Assembly (NCBI GenBank): GCA_963971405.1
Contig: OZ020489.1
Span: forward strand, 25,260,290 to 25,324,289
Reading direction: 5' to 3'
Source: Psococerastis gibbosa
Taxonomy: Eukaryota; Arthropoda; Insecta; Psocodea; Psocidae
DNA: 64,000 nt
A program made the position numbers and the translations under genes. Positions within the stretch are counted from its first letter, which is position 1. The number at the start of each line of letters is the position of its first letter. Shown here piece after piece: positions 44,972-56,123 of this stretch. The notes beneath the pieces were generated by a model. That model searched no databases. It was not told the DNA's origin and saw nothing but the letters and a program-made list of their open reading frames with translations.

Positions 44972-45406
44972 ATTGTTGCTGGTCCTTGGGATGCTATGTG
45001 TGGCCTTTAATGCGGTGGTTTCCCGTTTCCTTCCGCATCCTAATGCCGTTGACTCCTTATGAGTTCCTCCGCCTGCGGGGTTAGTTTCCTAACCCCAGGA
45101 CAATAGAGTGCCCTTGCCCTAACTCCGAAGAACTAGGTGGGGGTCTTATACCGGACCCTTTTCGGTACAGTTAGGCTTATTTATTGGCGGCCATAATCAC
45201 CAAGTCACAAAGAGTCATCGGGCTCATGTGGCATTTTATAGGAAAGCCCACACCACTTGGCTTTCCACCACGCCCTCATTCTTTGCCGCTGCTTGGTCGG
45301 GGACTGCTTATTCAGTATATTCGCAGCTAGCCACCACTATCTGGTGGCCGTTTCACTATCCGCCACCTGTGACCCCGCTAGTGGCCTGCAGCTTAGCCCT
45401 AATTAC
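44972..45406 (-). promoter_or_regulatory. LINE 5' leader / putative internal promoter region
   Basis: Non-coding on the minus strand, running from about TAGGGCTAAGCTGCAGGCCA to the polyprotein ATG. APE-type LINEs carry an internal promoter in this position, which is established for the class but not demonstrable here. Blocks such as GGGGTCACAGGTGGCGGATA and AGCAGTCCCCGACCAAGCAG are conserved at 48.6-48.7 kb, showing this leader has been propagated separately. Confidence 0.6.
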
Positions 45407-46621
45407 TAATTACATTAATTACTGTAAAATGGTGTAGTTCCTTAATACTCAGCCATAGAAATTGTACTGTACAACGCTAATAAACCAGTAGGGAAGAATG
45501 GGACGGCAGCATGCAGAGTGAGAGGCTGTTAGGCTAATATATTCGATATTTGATTTGGTTTGATTTGACCTCGTTTTGGAGGCTTGATGTAAATAATGTA
45601 AGGTAAAATAAAAGTATATAAAACAATATTAGGTTCTAGGTGCTTTCTTTTCGGTACAGGCGGTGAGGCTTTGAAACTCTACCGGACCCCAACAGAAATA
45701 AAAAAAACGTTTAAAGAACTTTTATTGGACTTGTCCCCACTATTTTATGTGTATGCATTAATACATGTAATACATTTTTTTATATTTCGTATAGAATACA
45801 TTTTTTATAATTGCTGTTTTCGTTTGTTTTACAGTTTAATTTGAAATAGCTTGTATTGCATTTTGCTGATGAGGGTTGTCAAAAATGGACAATGGTATCA
45901 AAGCTTGGAATATGGCAACCTGAGCCTGGACTAAGGACTTGTCCGTCTGCTTACTGCCTATTTCAAAGTTCAGGCTTGGTACATCCAATACACAGACATA
46001 GCACTCAGCAGACAGGAAAATTACCCATGAAGTGACAGTATTTATATTTCTAAAAATAAAATCGAAATTCAGTACATCCTGTGGTGCCCTAATAATTAAA
46101 CTTAAAAATTTTGGATGTATAGCCTAACTGTACAAACTGCAGCACTCAACATGTACAGTACGTTGCACATAAATTTGCAGTCAAGACGAAAACTAAAAAT
46201 TAGTTATTGGCATCAGTAATTAATAATTCTGGCGAATGCATGGTATAGAAGATAGGACGGCAACATGGATGAGTGAATCAGGTAACTGGAAAATACAGGG
46301 TGCTCGGCAACAAAGGGTTACCACTAAAATAATTTTGATGGCACGCATGACTATTATGCATAATTAATATTCTTGAATCCTTGGGGGTGGGATTGAAGAA
46401 ATGAAAATTTGGAAAGTCTGGTAACCCCAGCAACAATAAAAAACAGCAAGCTTCCAGTCACTGCCGACTTTACTAAATGTATCGATATGAACTAATTTAG
46501 TGCTGAATGGTGCTGTAATAATAAACTCAATAGATTGATGTCAATACGCAGTGACCTACGATGCAAACTGATTAATTTTAAATAATGAAAATATTAATAA
46601 TTATAAAACCCCAGCCAATAA
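45407..46621. other. unassigned AT-rich sequence
   Basis: No supported gene or repeat copy. Confidence 0.3.
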
Positions 46622-46629
46622 GCTCAGCG

Positions 46630-46799
46630 CAAGGCCGTAGCCAAGGGGGGTTCATGGGGGTTCAAACCCCCCCCCCCCCCCGAAATGAATTGGCTTGATA
46701 CTAGATAGAATCGGATTTTGAGAGGAAAAATAAAAACCACTATGTAATACCCAATTAAGTTTGTAAATCCCTCCCGAAAAAAATCCTGCTACGGGCTTG
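46630..46799 (-). mobile_element. hAT-type MITE, CAAGGCCGTAGCC family
   Basis: A 170-bp element flanked by an exact 8-bp duplication, GCTCAGCG, at 46622-46629 and 46800-46807. Ends CAAGGCCGTAGCCAAG and complement of CAAGCCCGTAGCAGG. The interior (TGATACTAGATAGAATCGGA, AATAAAAACCACTATGTAAT) is the reverse complement of the element at 843-1018. Confidence 0.9.
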
Positions 46800-46807
46800 G
46801 CTCAGCG

Positions 46808-47500
46808 TACAGGCACAGGGAAAATTACTTATCTTCCTCTATGGTCCAGGCATGTAAGGTAGGTACCTTGAAGTAATACCTAGCTTATTTTCATTTTACC
46901 TCAGAAGGCGACTAAAATCTGAAATAGCCTGCACCTTCAGATATTATACCCGAATCTACATAGTTTACTAATATACTGTACGTTTTCAGTACTACTACAA
47001 TGAAATTCGACTCCATGCATAATTTCAAAATTTTATTTTGGCTGGTTTTTGTCAGCAAATGAAAAATTGGTCTCTATAAAATTTAATGACAAACCATGGC
47101 AGTAGCTCTTGCGAGACGGGGGTCTAGGTCTCACCAGGGAAAAATACCAGTAAATAAATACTAGTAGTTAGCCTAGCTCTTTCTCAATCCGCTATACTGG
47201 GTGTAGTTTTATTTATTTAATTTAGGCATTCTATGTAATTTCACCATTTCACCATGCTGAGCAGAATATGCCTACAGCTTACTATTGTATATAGGCCTAT
47301 TCCTATAGCCTGCTGGCATTTTTTGCGAAATCGCCATCGAGCCAATTTCCATCCCTTTACGTCTTGTTTTTTGCAACAAACCCTTCATTGAATTCTTCAT
47401 TGAAGTCTCAGTAACGGTTTCATCGTTTAGCCAGGGTCAATGTGGGTTTTTTTCAACCCCAAATGACGCCTCAGCATTATCTTACTGGTTTGGACAGTGA
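46808..47500. other. unassigned sequence
   Basis: No supported feature. Confidence 0.3.
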
Positions 47501-47613
47501 CAGTGGTTTGAGCAGCGGCGGCTTGCCATTAGATTAGATTAGAAATGGGGCGATGCTGCTACTTGAGCTTGGCTCACTTTGACCTTAAAGATCTATTGTG
47601 AATCCCCGTACTT

Positions 47614-48320
47614 TTAGTCCTGGTCAGTCAGCAGGTCCCGTAAAAACCTGCACAACTGCCCAGGGGCCAACTGGCAAGCCTCCCTTGGTGATAGAAACCA
47701 AGAGGACGTTGCTAGCAGCCGTCTGTTCTTTACTGCCGGACACGAGCAGATGATATGCTCAGCAGTCTCAGCCTTTTCTTTGCAGAATCGGCAGGTGTCA
47801 TTCAAGACTTTACCCATGTTCTTTAAATGGTAGTTCACGTGGCAGTGTCCTGTGAGTGCACCTGTAAGTACCTTAAGTTCAGGCTTGCTGAGGTTCAGTG
47901 CTTTGGCGGTATAGCTCTTAGAGTGAGTGAGGAATATTTTGGATTGTCTGTGGCCTGTGACAGACTTCCAGTATGCTTCCTTTCTCTTTTCTTCCCATAG
48001 GCCAATCTCTAGGGTTTGGCGGTTTCTCGGGAAGGCGCAGAAGGGTTCAGGCCCAATGAAGGGTAGCGCGCTCCCTTCTCTCGCCAAGGCGTCGGCATTT
48101 TCATTGCCTTCGATCCCGGCGTGTCCTGGAACCCACATGAGGGTGACTTTATTCGTCACTCCCAATGCGTTGAGTGCAAGCATACATTCCCACACCTGCT
48201 TGGACTCGTAGCTACTCGAGTCCAGCGCAAGAAGGGAAGCCATGCTGTCGGAGATAATGAATATCTTGCTGTGGCGGTAAGCACGTTTAATGCAATGCGC
48301 CGCACATTGCCATTAGAGAC
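47614..48320 (-). pseudogene. R1/jockey-like LINE RNase H and C-terminus, 5' truncated
   Basis: The minus strand is open from about 48320 to the stop at 47614: CIKRAYRHSKIFIISDSMAS, then VTLMWVPGHAGIEGNENADA, LAREGSALP, a linker, GHCHVNYHLKNMG and CRFCKEKAETAEHIICSCPA. This is a type I RNase H domain, with the Asp of ISDS and the GH-G--GNE-AD motif, followed by a CCHC-like CxxC...H....C cluster, as in R1 and jockey-group LINEs. RT and endonuclease are missing and no frameshift is visible, so the insertion is young or was born truncated. Downstream, on the minus strand, a short TAATC repeat tail occurs at about 47530-47547. Confidence 0.85.
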
Positions 48321-48329
48321 AACTGAGAC

Positions 48330-48580
48330 AGTGCCTCACCTAATTTTCCAAATAATTCGACTAAAAAAAATGTATTTTGAATTAGGAAATGTAGGCTAAT
48401 AAAATCCTAGAAGAGACAATTAAAACTTAAAAAATACAGCAAAAAAGAACCATGAGCTGAACTAGCTCCAAAAATTCACAACAACTAGCTACGAGTATAA
48501 CGACGTACAGAGGCACCATTCCCCACTGCCATTTCTCCATTGTTGGTAGACAGGCACCAATTCTAGCTGTTTAAAGCTCA
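48330..48580. other. unassigned sequence
   Basis: No supported feature. Confidence 0.3.
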
Positions 48581-48582
48581 AG

Positions 48583-48967
48583 CTAGGGCTGAACTGCAGG
48601 CTACTAGTGGGGTCACAGGTGGCGGATAGTGAACGGCCATCAGATATGATGGTTAGCTGCGAATAAGATGAATAAGCAGTCCCCGACCAAGCAGTACCGA
48701 GTGGGGTCCGGTTAAAGATCCCCCACCTAGCTCCTTGGAGCTAGGGCATGGGCACCCTTTTGTCCATGGGAGAGAAAAAGCTCCGTAAAGGCGGAAGAAT
48801 TCAATAGAGGAGTCAACGGCATAAGGATGCAGAAGGCAACTGGAAACCACTGCATTAAAGGTCCTTCGGGGCATCCCTTGTACAATCATCATGAGCGAAA
48901 TTTTTTTCGCTCATATGATCGCCAATCTTCAACGTTGAAGGGGCACGAGAAGAAGAAGAAGAAGAAA
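48583..48967 (+). mobile_element. short non-autonomous element derived from the LINE 5' leader
   Basis: In forward orientation it matches the leader of the 42-kb LINE in order: TAGGGCTGAACTGCAGGCTA, GGGGTCACAGGTGGCGGATA, AATAAGCAGTCCCCGACCAA, GGCATAAGGATGCAGAAGGC, CATTAAAGG and a final ATG (about 48890). It then diverges through a small hairpin (AGCGAAATTTTTTTCGCT) and a short 3' part to a GAAGAAGAAG tail at 48947-48967. It has the LINE 5' end and a LINE-like tail but almost no coding sequence, so it is best read as a parasite of the LINE machinery. An internally deleted LINE copy is the alternative. Confidence 0.65.
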
Positions 48968-48969
48968 GC

Positions 48970-50073
48970 TCAAAAGCGTGAAGATACATTCTCAAAACAT
49001 TCGCTGTACCCAGCTCAATGATATGCCGGTGAGACACGCGCTAGACCCTGCCTCTAAACACACACAGCTCTCTCAATTTCATGTTTTATTTTATTATGCT
49101 GTGCCTCACCAATTTATATCCCCACGAACCGCCGAGTCGAAAATGGGGCTCAAAGCAGCCGGACCGGCCTGTATACCTACAGCCGCCTCATGCCCAATGA
49201 CTAATCAATCCGTTGTCGGAAAGCGGGGCTTTGTTTAAATAAACACAAACAAACTTCCTCTGATTGTCCTTCTCCGTTAATTTCCCTACTCCCAATCAAG
49301 TTGGTATCAATTTTTGCGATCCAGTTTTGTTCATAACCAGTCAATTGTAAAGTACTGCCGCGCTGCACTCAACCAGAAACTAGCTGATTACTGCCTCTGT
49401 TTTTCTCCCTTAGCCATCTTTTCCATATTGAAATGTTGACGGATGCGGGAAATGTTGTTTTTCGCTGTGCGGGGATCGTATTTAGATAAACTGAGTGCAA
49501 AATATATATTTTAATATTACAAAGGTGTTGGGCTCCTGAAAACAATACGAGCGCAATACAGTAAGTATATAGCTGATAGTATAATGGCGGATTCAGGGGG
49601 AGGGGCCCTCCCTACAATCTACATCGGGCTAAAAATACACATTTTCCTCTCAGGGTAGGTGCTCCGACCCCCTTCCTGACGGGGTTGTCTTTGCCTGCAG
49701 TTTATCCCAATATCTCTCCTGTTATGTTCTTCTAACGCCACTGAGTGGTTTTGTACAGAATGACTGGCAGATTCTGATGCATCAAAATATGGATAGCAAA
49801 ATAAGCTCAATGATTCTCTACTCTTCAACCTAACGCAACATAGTATTACATTGAAGTTATTTCATAGCAGCAGAAAATCATGCGATTTCTCTTGTTCTAC
49901 TGGCTGTTGACATCCTAGGATCACTCCAAAATAGATTTCTTTATATATTTTTTAAATTTAATACTTAAGCTATACCGATTTGGTACGTTCAAATGTTCAA
50001 TTAACTAAGCACTTTTTAATACATATGGTGCATGAAATAGTCCTCTACCAATTGAATGAACTAAATACTTCAG
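48970..50073. other. unassigned sequence with one isolated MITE end
   Basis: AATGGCGGATTCAGGGGGAG at about 49583-49602 is a hAT-MITE-like left end without a partner. No gene supported. Confidence 0.3.
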
Positions 50074-50080
50074 TTTTAAG

Positions 50081-50461
50081 ATTGTACAGCCCGTAGGAAA
50101 GTGGCAACCCGAAATTTAATACTTTTTATTTTTTATTTAATTAACTAAGCATGTTATTAAACATTTGGCTCATCAAAGTTGTAGAAGACTACATCATGCA
50201 TCATATAATAAGGTATTTTTAGTTTTCGAAATTGTAGTTTTTTTAAAACATCGATTATACGTGAAAAGTTATTGTTTATAAAATATTTGCATGTTTATAG
50301 AAAAACTACAATTTCGAAAATTAAAAATATCATATAATATGATGCATGAATTATTCTTCTACAACTTTGATGAGCCAAATCTTTAATGACATACTTAGTT
50401 AATTATATAAAAAATAAAAAGTATTAAATTTCGGGCTGACAATTTCCTACGGGCTGTACAC
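50081..50461. mobile_element. long foldback MITE (family G, copy 1)
   Basis: About 380 bp, almost entirely palindromic with arms of about 165 bp around a short AT-rich centre. Ends TGTACAGCCCGTAGGAAA and complement; further in, CCCGAAATTTAATACTTTTT and GGCTCATCAAAGTTGTAGAA pair with the opposite arm. TTTTAAG flanks it on both sides (50074-50080, 50462-50468), a likely 7-8 bp target duplication. No coding capacity. Confidence 0.8.
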
Positions 50462-50469
50462 TTTTAAGT

Positions 50470-51400
50470 TAAATACAAAATTTAATCAACCTAATAAATT
50501 CAGGGGTGGCCAATGCCAATATCCTCCCTCTTAATATGTAATTTTAACTCCTGTTATTGGGTACCATCATGATACTTTCTTCAGGCTTAATATTTTTTTT
50601 ACAATTTTTTTTCCCGGTGAAGCTTGCGGTGGCTGAAGACGGTATCGATCCAGGTTATGAATAATAATTTTCCCTGTGAGACCATTCACGATAAGAAGAC
50701 CATGTTTCCCATGGTAAAGGCGTAGCCATTATGGGTAAATAATTCGTATTAAAATATAACATATATCGCATGTCAACGAAAGACACGCCTCTTTGCATCA
50801 ATTGCATTAGCAACCAATGGGAACCGAGTGTGTAGTTAACACATAGCCAATCCAGTCGTGTGAACCACAAACTGACATACCACTAGCCTGTTTAAGTGCT
50901 CATTCCACGCTCTGGGCTTTACACGCAACTGATTAAATCAGTGCAGGTATGTATAGTTTGGGTGGGGAGAGTGCAGAAAGAGTAGAAAAGAGAAAAACAA
51001 TTAGCAATTTTCATCTTGCACTGCACCTTTAAAGAAATAGGGAGCGAGGCGGGTTACCGAGGCCCGAGGGTTACAGCCAAAGGGTAGAGTGAGGCCAGAC
51101 GCCAAAGGGGGTGGCAAGTGGCAACTGTGCCCCATGGCCCCCATGGGCCTTGTTCTTGTTACTTACAACATGGATTTGTGGTATATATTATATTAAAGTT
51201 CAGTTCGCTTTCAAAACAATACATTTTTCTCTCCGCAGTTTCCCCGCTGACTGTCTTCCCTTGTGGCACCGGGGAAACTGTGCTGATTAAAAAATAGGCC
51301 AAAGATAGGCATTCTACTTGCGGTTCCTGTATGGCCTATTGTACTATGAATATGACGTATGACTCATGACTCATTTATACCAGTATGCACTGGGAACAGT
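50470..51400. other. unassigned sequence
   Basis: No supported gene or repeat copy. Confidence 0.3.
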
Positions 51401-51410
51401 TTAGTTTAGA

Positions 51411-51535
51411 TAGTGGGTTCGAGTCGCATGGATTTAGTTCCATCTTGATATCCTTTTTCGGATATACGAGTACTTAAGTAGTGTCCCAATTGGAGGTTCC
51501 CTCTTCAACCAAAAATAAATTTAGTGCTAAAATTA
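51411..51535 (+). repeat. tRNA-headed SINE (S2, copy 2), 5' truncated
   Basis: Starts with a T-arm/B-box-like GTGGGTTCGAGTC, continues TTGATATCC, and shares CCCTCTTCAACCAAAAATAA and TTTAGTGCTAAAATT with the S2 copy at 13.9-14.0 kb. No target duplication found. Confidence 0.5.
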
Positions 51536-51727
51536 ATTGTTAAATAAAAATTTGACTTAATACACAAAGATAAACTCCCAAACTTGTTCTGTTAGGTGGC
51601 TATGTAGCTGTACTAACCTGTCAAACAATTTGAATCTTGCTGTTGTTGTCAAAGATGAGTGCTGTGGAAATGTGGAATCCGTGGTGCCTTCCTCTATTTT
51701 GGTCCACGAATTCCACACTCACATTTA

Positions 51728-52115
51728 TTGCTTTCCCATTTATACGTAGTAGACTATAAGGAAAGCTTTGTAAAATTTTCGCTTCCGAGATTTCAACGGA
51801 TTTACACGTTTTGAGGTCACAGGAACCCAAAAAAGAGTAATTTACGAAATATTTGCCTGTCTGTCTGTTCATCGATTTGCGGATAAACTACTCCGTGGAT
51901 TTTGATCAAATTTGGCATGTAGGCTCACAAAAATCGTGCCTTAGGATTTTCTTTTTGATGCTGGCTAACTCAATTTTGAGGGGTTTTACCCTTAAAAAAA
52001 ACAGCTAAAAAAATTGTATCTCTAAAACGGCTCCAAGGATTTCTTTTAACTTAATTAAATTCACATATATGTAGTCGTTATTACTGTAAACAAACACTTG
52101 CCCCTTCATAGTCTG
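51728..52115 (-). repeat. dispersed repeat family B, copy 5 (partial)
   Basis: Inverse orientation, starting at the family's 3' edge (TTGCTTTCCCATTTATACGT), then TTCAACGGATTTACACGTTT, a short CTGTCTGT tract, GGCTAACTCAATTTTGAGGG and CACTTGCCCCTTCAT. The 5' half is missing. Confidence 0.7.
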
Positions 52116-53165
52116 CTGTAATAAAACTGAAAATTTACAAATAATTGTCCTCATGGGCAATTTAATGGTCATTTTCAATGAGATTTGGTTTACTACTGTA
52201 TTGTCTCCATATTATGTTAAGAATATAAAATACGCCTCAAAATTTCTATTTTATTGGCCAGTTAAGGTGTGACGAAACCTAATGACTGACTAGGTACAAA
52301 ACTGTTTATGGTAGGCTTAAATAGCTTACTTTCTGTATTAATAGCCTACTGAAGATGAAGTAAGTTCCAAATGAGCCTGCTCCTAAACTGGTTTGTGGGG
52401 TTTTATTAAAAATGTCATCATTGACGACATTGACATTGAAGTAAAACTGGAAACTGACGTTAAAGAGCTACCCATCAAGATGATACGTCAAATAATAAAA
52501 CACAATAAGCCTGCTAGCTGTATCACAAGGTGTCACAATGTTCATTGGGTATTCCATCCACAAGACACATAGCTCATGCTGCCAACAAATGGGAAAATTC
52601 ACTCCAAAAAAGATGAATGAATCGATACAGGTGATTTAGACGGCAGAGGACAAAGAAGGTGTCAATATATAGTTGGTGTGATGTGGTTTAGTATTCCGTA
52701 GACATGCGGTACAAGTACACTTCCGCCAAATTCCTCGAGCTGGGTCCACAGATGAGAATGCTAATCAGTGAGGTGGAGTGTGGTCAGCCATCGATAAGGC
52801 AAATCAAACGCCACGATCACACCTATAGTGTTGGAAGACGCACCGGCGGCACCTATTTGTATTGCGTTGGGCACTGAACAATGGGTAGACGTTATAAAAT
52901 TTTATGAAGCTAATTTTTAAGTCAGGTACAACGTGGTCATCAAAAAATATAGATGGCTAAAATGTTTATCCGTGAGCATAAGCGTGCGGCGTGCCGACTT
53001 GCGGTGCTACGAGGTGAGGTGCCTCATGCGCCAAAGCTTCTGTCTAATATATCTATATATATATATATAAAAGGGGAAAGTCGCCCCAGTCAGGGTCGGG
53101 TAGCTAGACCCCCCCCCCTCCTGTATCCGTCCATGTTATTGGCTTAGCCAAGAGGTTGTAATATA
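52116..53165. other. unassigned sequence with one isolated MITE end
   Basis: A C run followed by TCCTGTATCCGTCCATG near 53109-53135 resembles the right end of a CAGGGACGG-type hAT MITE. No gene supported. Confidence 0.3.
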
Positions 53166-53170
53166 ATAAT

Positions 53171-53851
53171 AAAGAACCGGTCCGAGTTTACGCGAACATG
53201 CTTTCCAATTTATCAACATTAGTAGGTAGAGAATATGAGTAATTTCATGGTAAATAATTTTCCAGTGGTTAAATTTCCGACATCTCGGGAGGGGGGGGGT
53301 TGTCCACCCGACGTCACTGGAAGTGAGATAAATTCTAGATAGGTCAGACCAACACATTAATTACCACACAGCAATAATGACGGGGCACGCAATGCATTAG
53401 AGCGCGAATTTTCTATCATTTAAAAAAAAAAAACTTTTTGTGCAAAACCAAATAGTTTTTTGGGAAAGCAACAAAAACCATCGATAGAAAGGTTTCGCAG
53501 AAAAATTATTTTTTAGTCATTTTTCATTCAAATTTAGTTATTTTTATTTTTTTACCCCCAGAAACAAACTATCAAGGGGCAAGCGACCCTCAGGATTTTA
53601 TCAACATTAATAACAACTACAATATATGTGAATTTAAAAGAAATTAGTTTGCCCGGAAATCTACGCACGGTCAGAGCGACTGACAGACAGACAGAGGCAC
53701 AGACAGAGCGACAGACACAGACAGACATTTCGTAAAAACCACTTTTTTGGGTTCCTGGGACCTGAAAACGTGTAAATCCGTTGAAATCTCGGAATCGAAA
53801 ATTTCGACCATCACAAAGCTTTCCTTATACTACGTATAAATTGGAAAGCAA
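53171..53851 (+). repeat. dispersed repeat family B, copy 6, with internal deletions
   Basis: Both edges are present (AAGAACCGGTCCGAGTTTAC and TATAAATTGGAAAGCA). Two internal segments are missing relative to copy 2: one after GGGAAAGCAAC (near 53470) and one between AAAAGAAAT and TAGTTTGCCCGG (near 53646). The CAGA microsatellite lies at about 53680-53728. Confidence 0.8.
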
Positions 53852-54415
53852 AAATATTAAATAAACCCGACTAAAATAGTATAGGCGTATAGCCTTATAG
53901 ATGGGTCCTTTATACAATATAGACACTTCTGTTTAGCCATTTCATCCTATAATTATATCCGAAACAGTAGAAGAACAAGTGCCGTGAATGTCTTCAGGTT
54001 GACGAAGTCTCAAATCTGTGATCAGATTTTTAAGTTGCTATTGGTATTGTACATCGTGTATTTGTAAAACATGCTAATTCTACAGTAATGGCATGACATA
54101 ACATCCAAAGCTTTTTTACGTCAGATATAGACTATGAGATTCAATCGACTGATCACGAGAGCAACAAAAATTTACATTTCCCTGACAGAAATTACCTTGT
54201 CAAACCCAGGGACAGGGACATTATCAAGCCTAAAACAGACGGACCCGTCTTCAACCAAATATGCCCTTCAATACGGTCCATTAAGATGGGGTAATTTATA
54301 TAAAATTATTGAAAGTCAGACAAATTATTGGCTCTGGAAAGAACCGGTACAAGTGAACGCGTACGTGTTTTCTTATTTATTAATTAGTATACCTGAAGAT
54401 AAACCCAGATAGATA
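53852..54415. other. unassigned sequence
   Basis: A 92-codon open frame at 54134-54412 has no recognisable domain. No repeat copy. Confidence 0.25.
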
Positions 54416-54419
54416 ATAA

Positions 54420-55082
54420 TATAATATGCATGATTAGTTCCATAGTAAATAATTGTCCTTGCGTTAAATTTCGCTTGCCTCAACTTTCCCTAACCCAAAG
54501 CACCAAATTGGTCGATGGGTCGATTAAGTAGTCAAGAATGGGCAGACAACAACAAGGTAATATTAGCAGGGTATGCAATGTGTTGAGCATGAATTATCCA
54601 TAATTTCTTCAAAAAATTATTTTTTAGCCATTTTTCATAACGATTGAGTCTTTTTAATTTTTTGCTTCCAGAACTAAACTATCAAGGGGCAAGCGAAGAA
54701 TGGGACTCTGTTTGCGTTAATAACGATATAATATGACATAAGTTATGTTACAATAATGTGAATTTTAAAAAAATCGCTAGAGCTATTTTTGAGAGCCGCT
54801 TTATCGAGGGTTTTTGTAGGGTACAAGTGGTAGAACTCCCCAAAATTGAGTTAGTCAAAAAAAAAAAACCCCAATTGCCATCTGTATGCCAAATTTCATC
54901 AAAATCCACCGAACAGTTTCCCCACAAATCGATGAAATAACAGATTTAGGGACATTTCGTAAAAACAACGTTTTTGGTTCCTGAGACCTCAAAACATATA
55001 AATCTGTTGAAATCTGATGAACATTGGAAATTTCGACCATCACAAAGCTTTCCTTATTTTATACTAACGAATAAATAGGAAA
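54420..55082 (+). repeat. dispersed repeat family B, copy 7 (diverged)
   Basis: The oldest-looking copy: AACTATCAAGGGGCAAGCGA, ATGCCAAATTTCATCAAAAT, CGAACAGTTTCCCCACAAAT, TTTTTGGTTCCTGAGACCTC and ACCATCACAAAGCTTTCCTT are clear, but the CAGA microsatellite is lost and the edges are degraded. Confidence 0.65.
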
Positions 55083-55086
55083 GAAA

Positions 55087-55945
55087 AAAGAGTGCCACCA
55101 GGGAACACGAGATCCTCTCTCCAGATACCGCAGCAGACTTCAGTTAGTTATGAGCTCCCCAAGTTATTAGTAAATACAAACGGGATTTAAATACAATGGC
55201 GGATGCGGTATGGGAGAGACTCAATACAATTTATCTGGCGGTAGAGACTGGTTGTTTTGTGTTATGTTCTGTCATTTTTGGGCGTCGCAAAGACACAACA
55301 AATTTGCTAACTAGAAAATTTATATTTCTCTTTCTTACTTACGCAATACCTTATATCGTATTGTAGCTTCAAGTTATTGTATTTTTCGGCCGGAAAATGA
55401 GAAAACGAGAAATCAGAATTTTATTATAGCGCATGCTCTATTGTGTATAATAAATACAGTACTCTGTGTAAACGCAAGCTATTAAAATATATAAAATCCG
55501 GCATGTTGTTAACAAAAATCTCAAATTTTGGGGAATTTCACTCACCACGAACTAAAAAAAGCTAAAAAGATTATTTCTCAAAAACACCAATTATTACAGA
55601 AATATTTTTTTTGTTAAATCCCATAAAATATAATTAAGTGAACAAAACCCACTAAGTCTCTTCCCCCCTGATTGAGGGTGCAAAATAAGTATATTTTTCT
55701 TGAAAAATTACTACTAAAAAAAAAAAATATTTTTTTCAATGTTTTCTTTTTAAAGATAATATGGATAATCCGAGCATTGCGTATCATATCATTATTATTA
55801 TTATGCAGTAAATATATTATATTATATATATTATACATTGTATTGTAATGGGTATCTGACCTTAATTGGTAAGCTAACTCAAACACAAAAACATGATGGT
55901 ACAAAATTGATGTAAATGAAATTATTATAACTTGTCCGGCAACAG
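55087..55945. other. unassigned AT-rich sequence
   Basis: AACAAAACCCACTA near 55640 followed by a C run recurs from 7.54 kb. The remainder is very AT-rich and unassigned. Confidence 0.3.
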
Positions 55946-55953
55946 AGGCTGAG

Positions 55954-56115
55954 CAGGGACGGATCCAGCCCATTTTGGAGGGGGGGGATAGTTGTGGGTC
56001 GAAATAGGAAAAACATATGTAAGATCGATTAAATCAGAGCGAAATAAATTAATTTACAACAGATTATTTACCAATTTGGGGGGGCAGCTACCTCCCCCCC
56101 CTGTGTCCGTCCTTG
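55954..56115. mobile_element. hAT-type MITE, CAGGGACGG family
   Basis: A 162-bp element with an exact 8-bp target duplication, AGGCTGAG, at 55946-55953 and 56116-56123. Ends CAGGGACGGATCCAG and the complement of CAAGGACGGACACAG; G run near the left and C run near the right. Confidence 0.9.
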
Positions 56116-56123
56116 AGGCTGAG

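Larger units (their letters stand above)
41831..45406 (-). mobile_element. near-complete APE-RT LINE (non-LTR retrotransposon)
   Basis: About 3.6 kb on the minus strand: a leader of about 435 bp (44972-45406), one polyprotein frame (44971-41891) with endonuclease and reverse transcriptase, and a short 3' UTR ending near GAAGAAG. No LTRs, no separate gag-like ORF1 and no RNase H. The single-ORF EN+RT layout and the C-terminal W-GHLLR ... GRPKKE signature resemble the RTE/CR1-type elements spread through animal genomes; the clade needs phylogeny. The 5' limit is set by homology to the short element at 48.58 kb. No target duplication identified. Confidence 0.85.
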
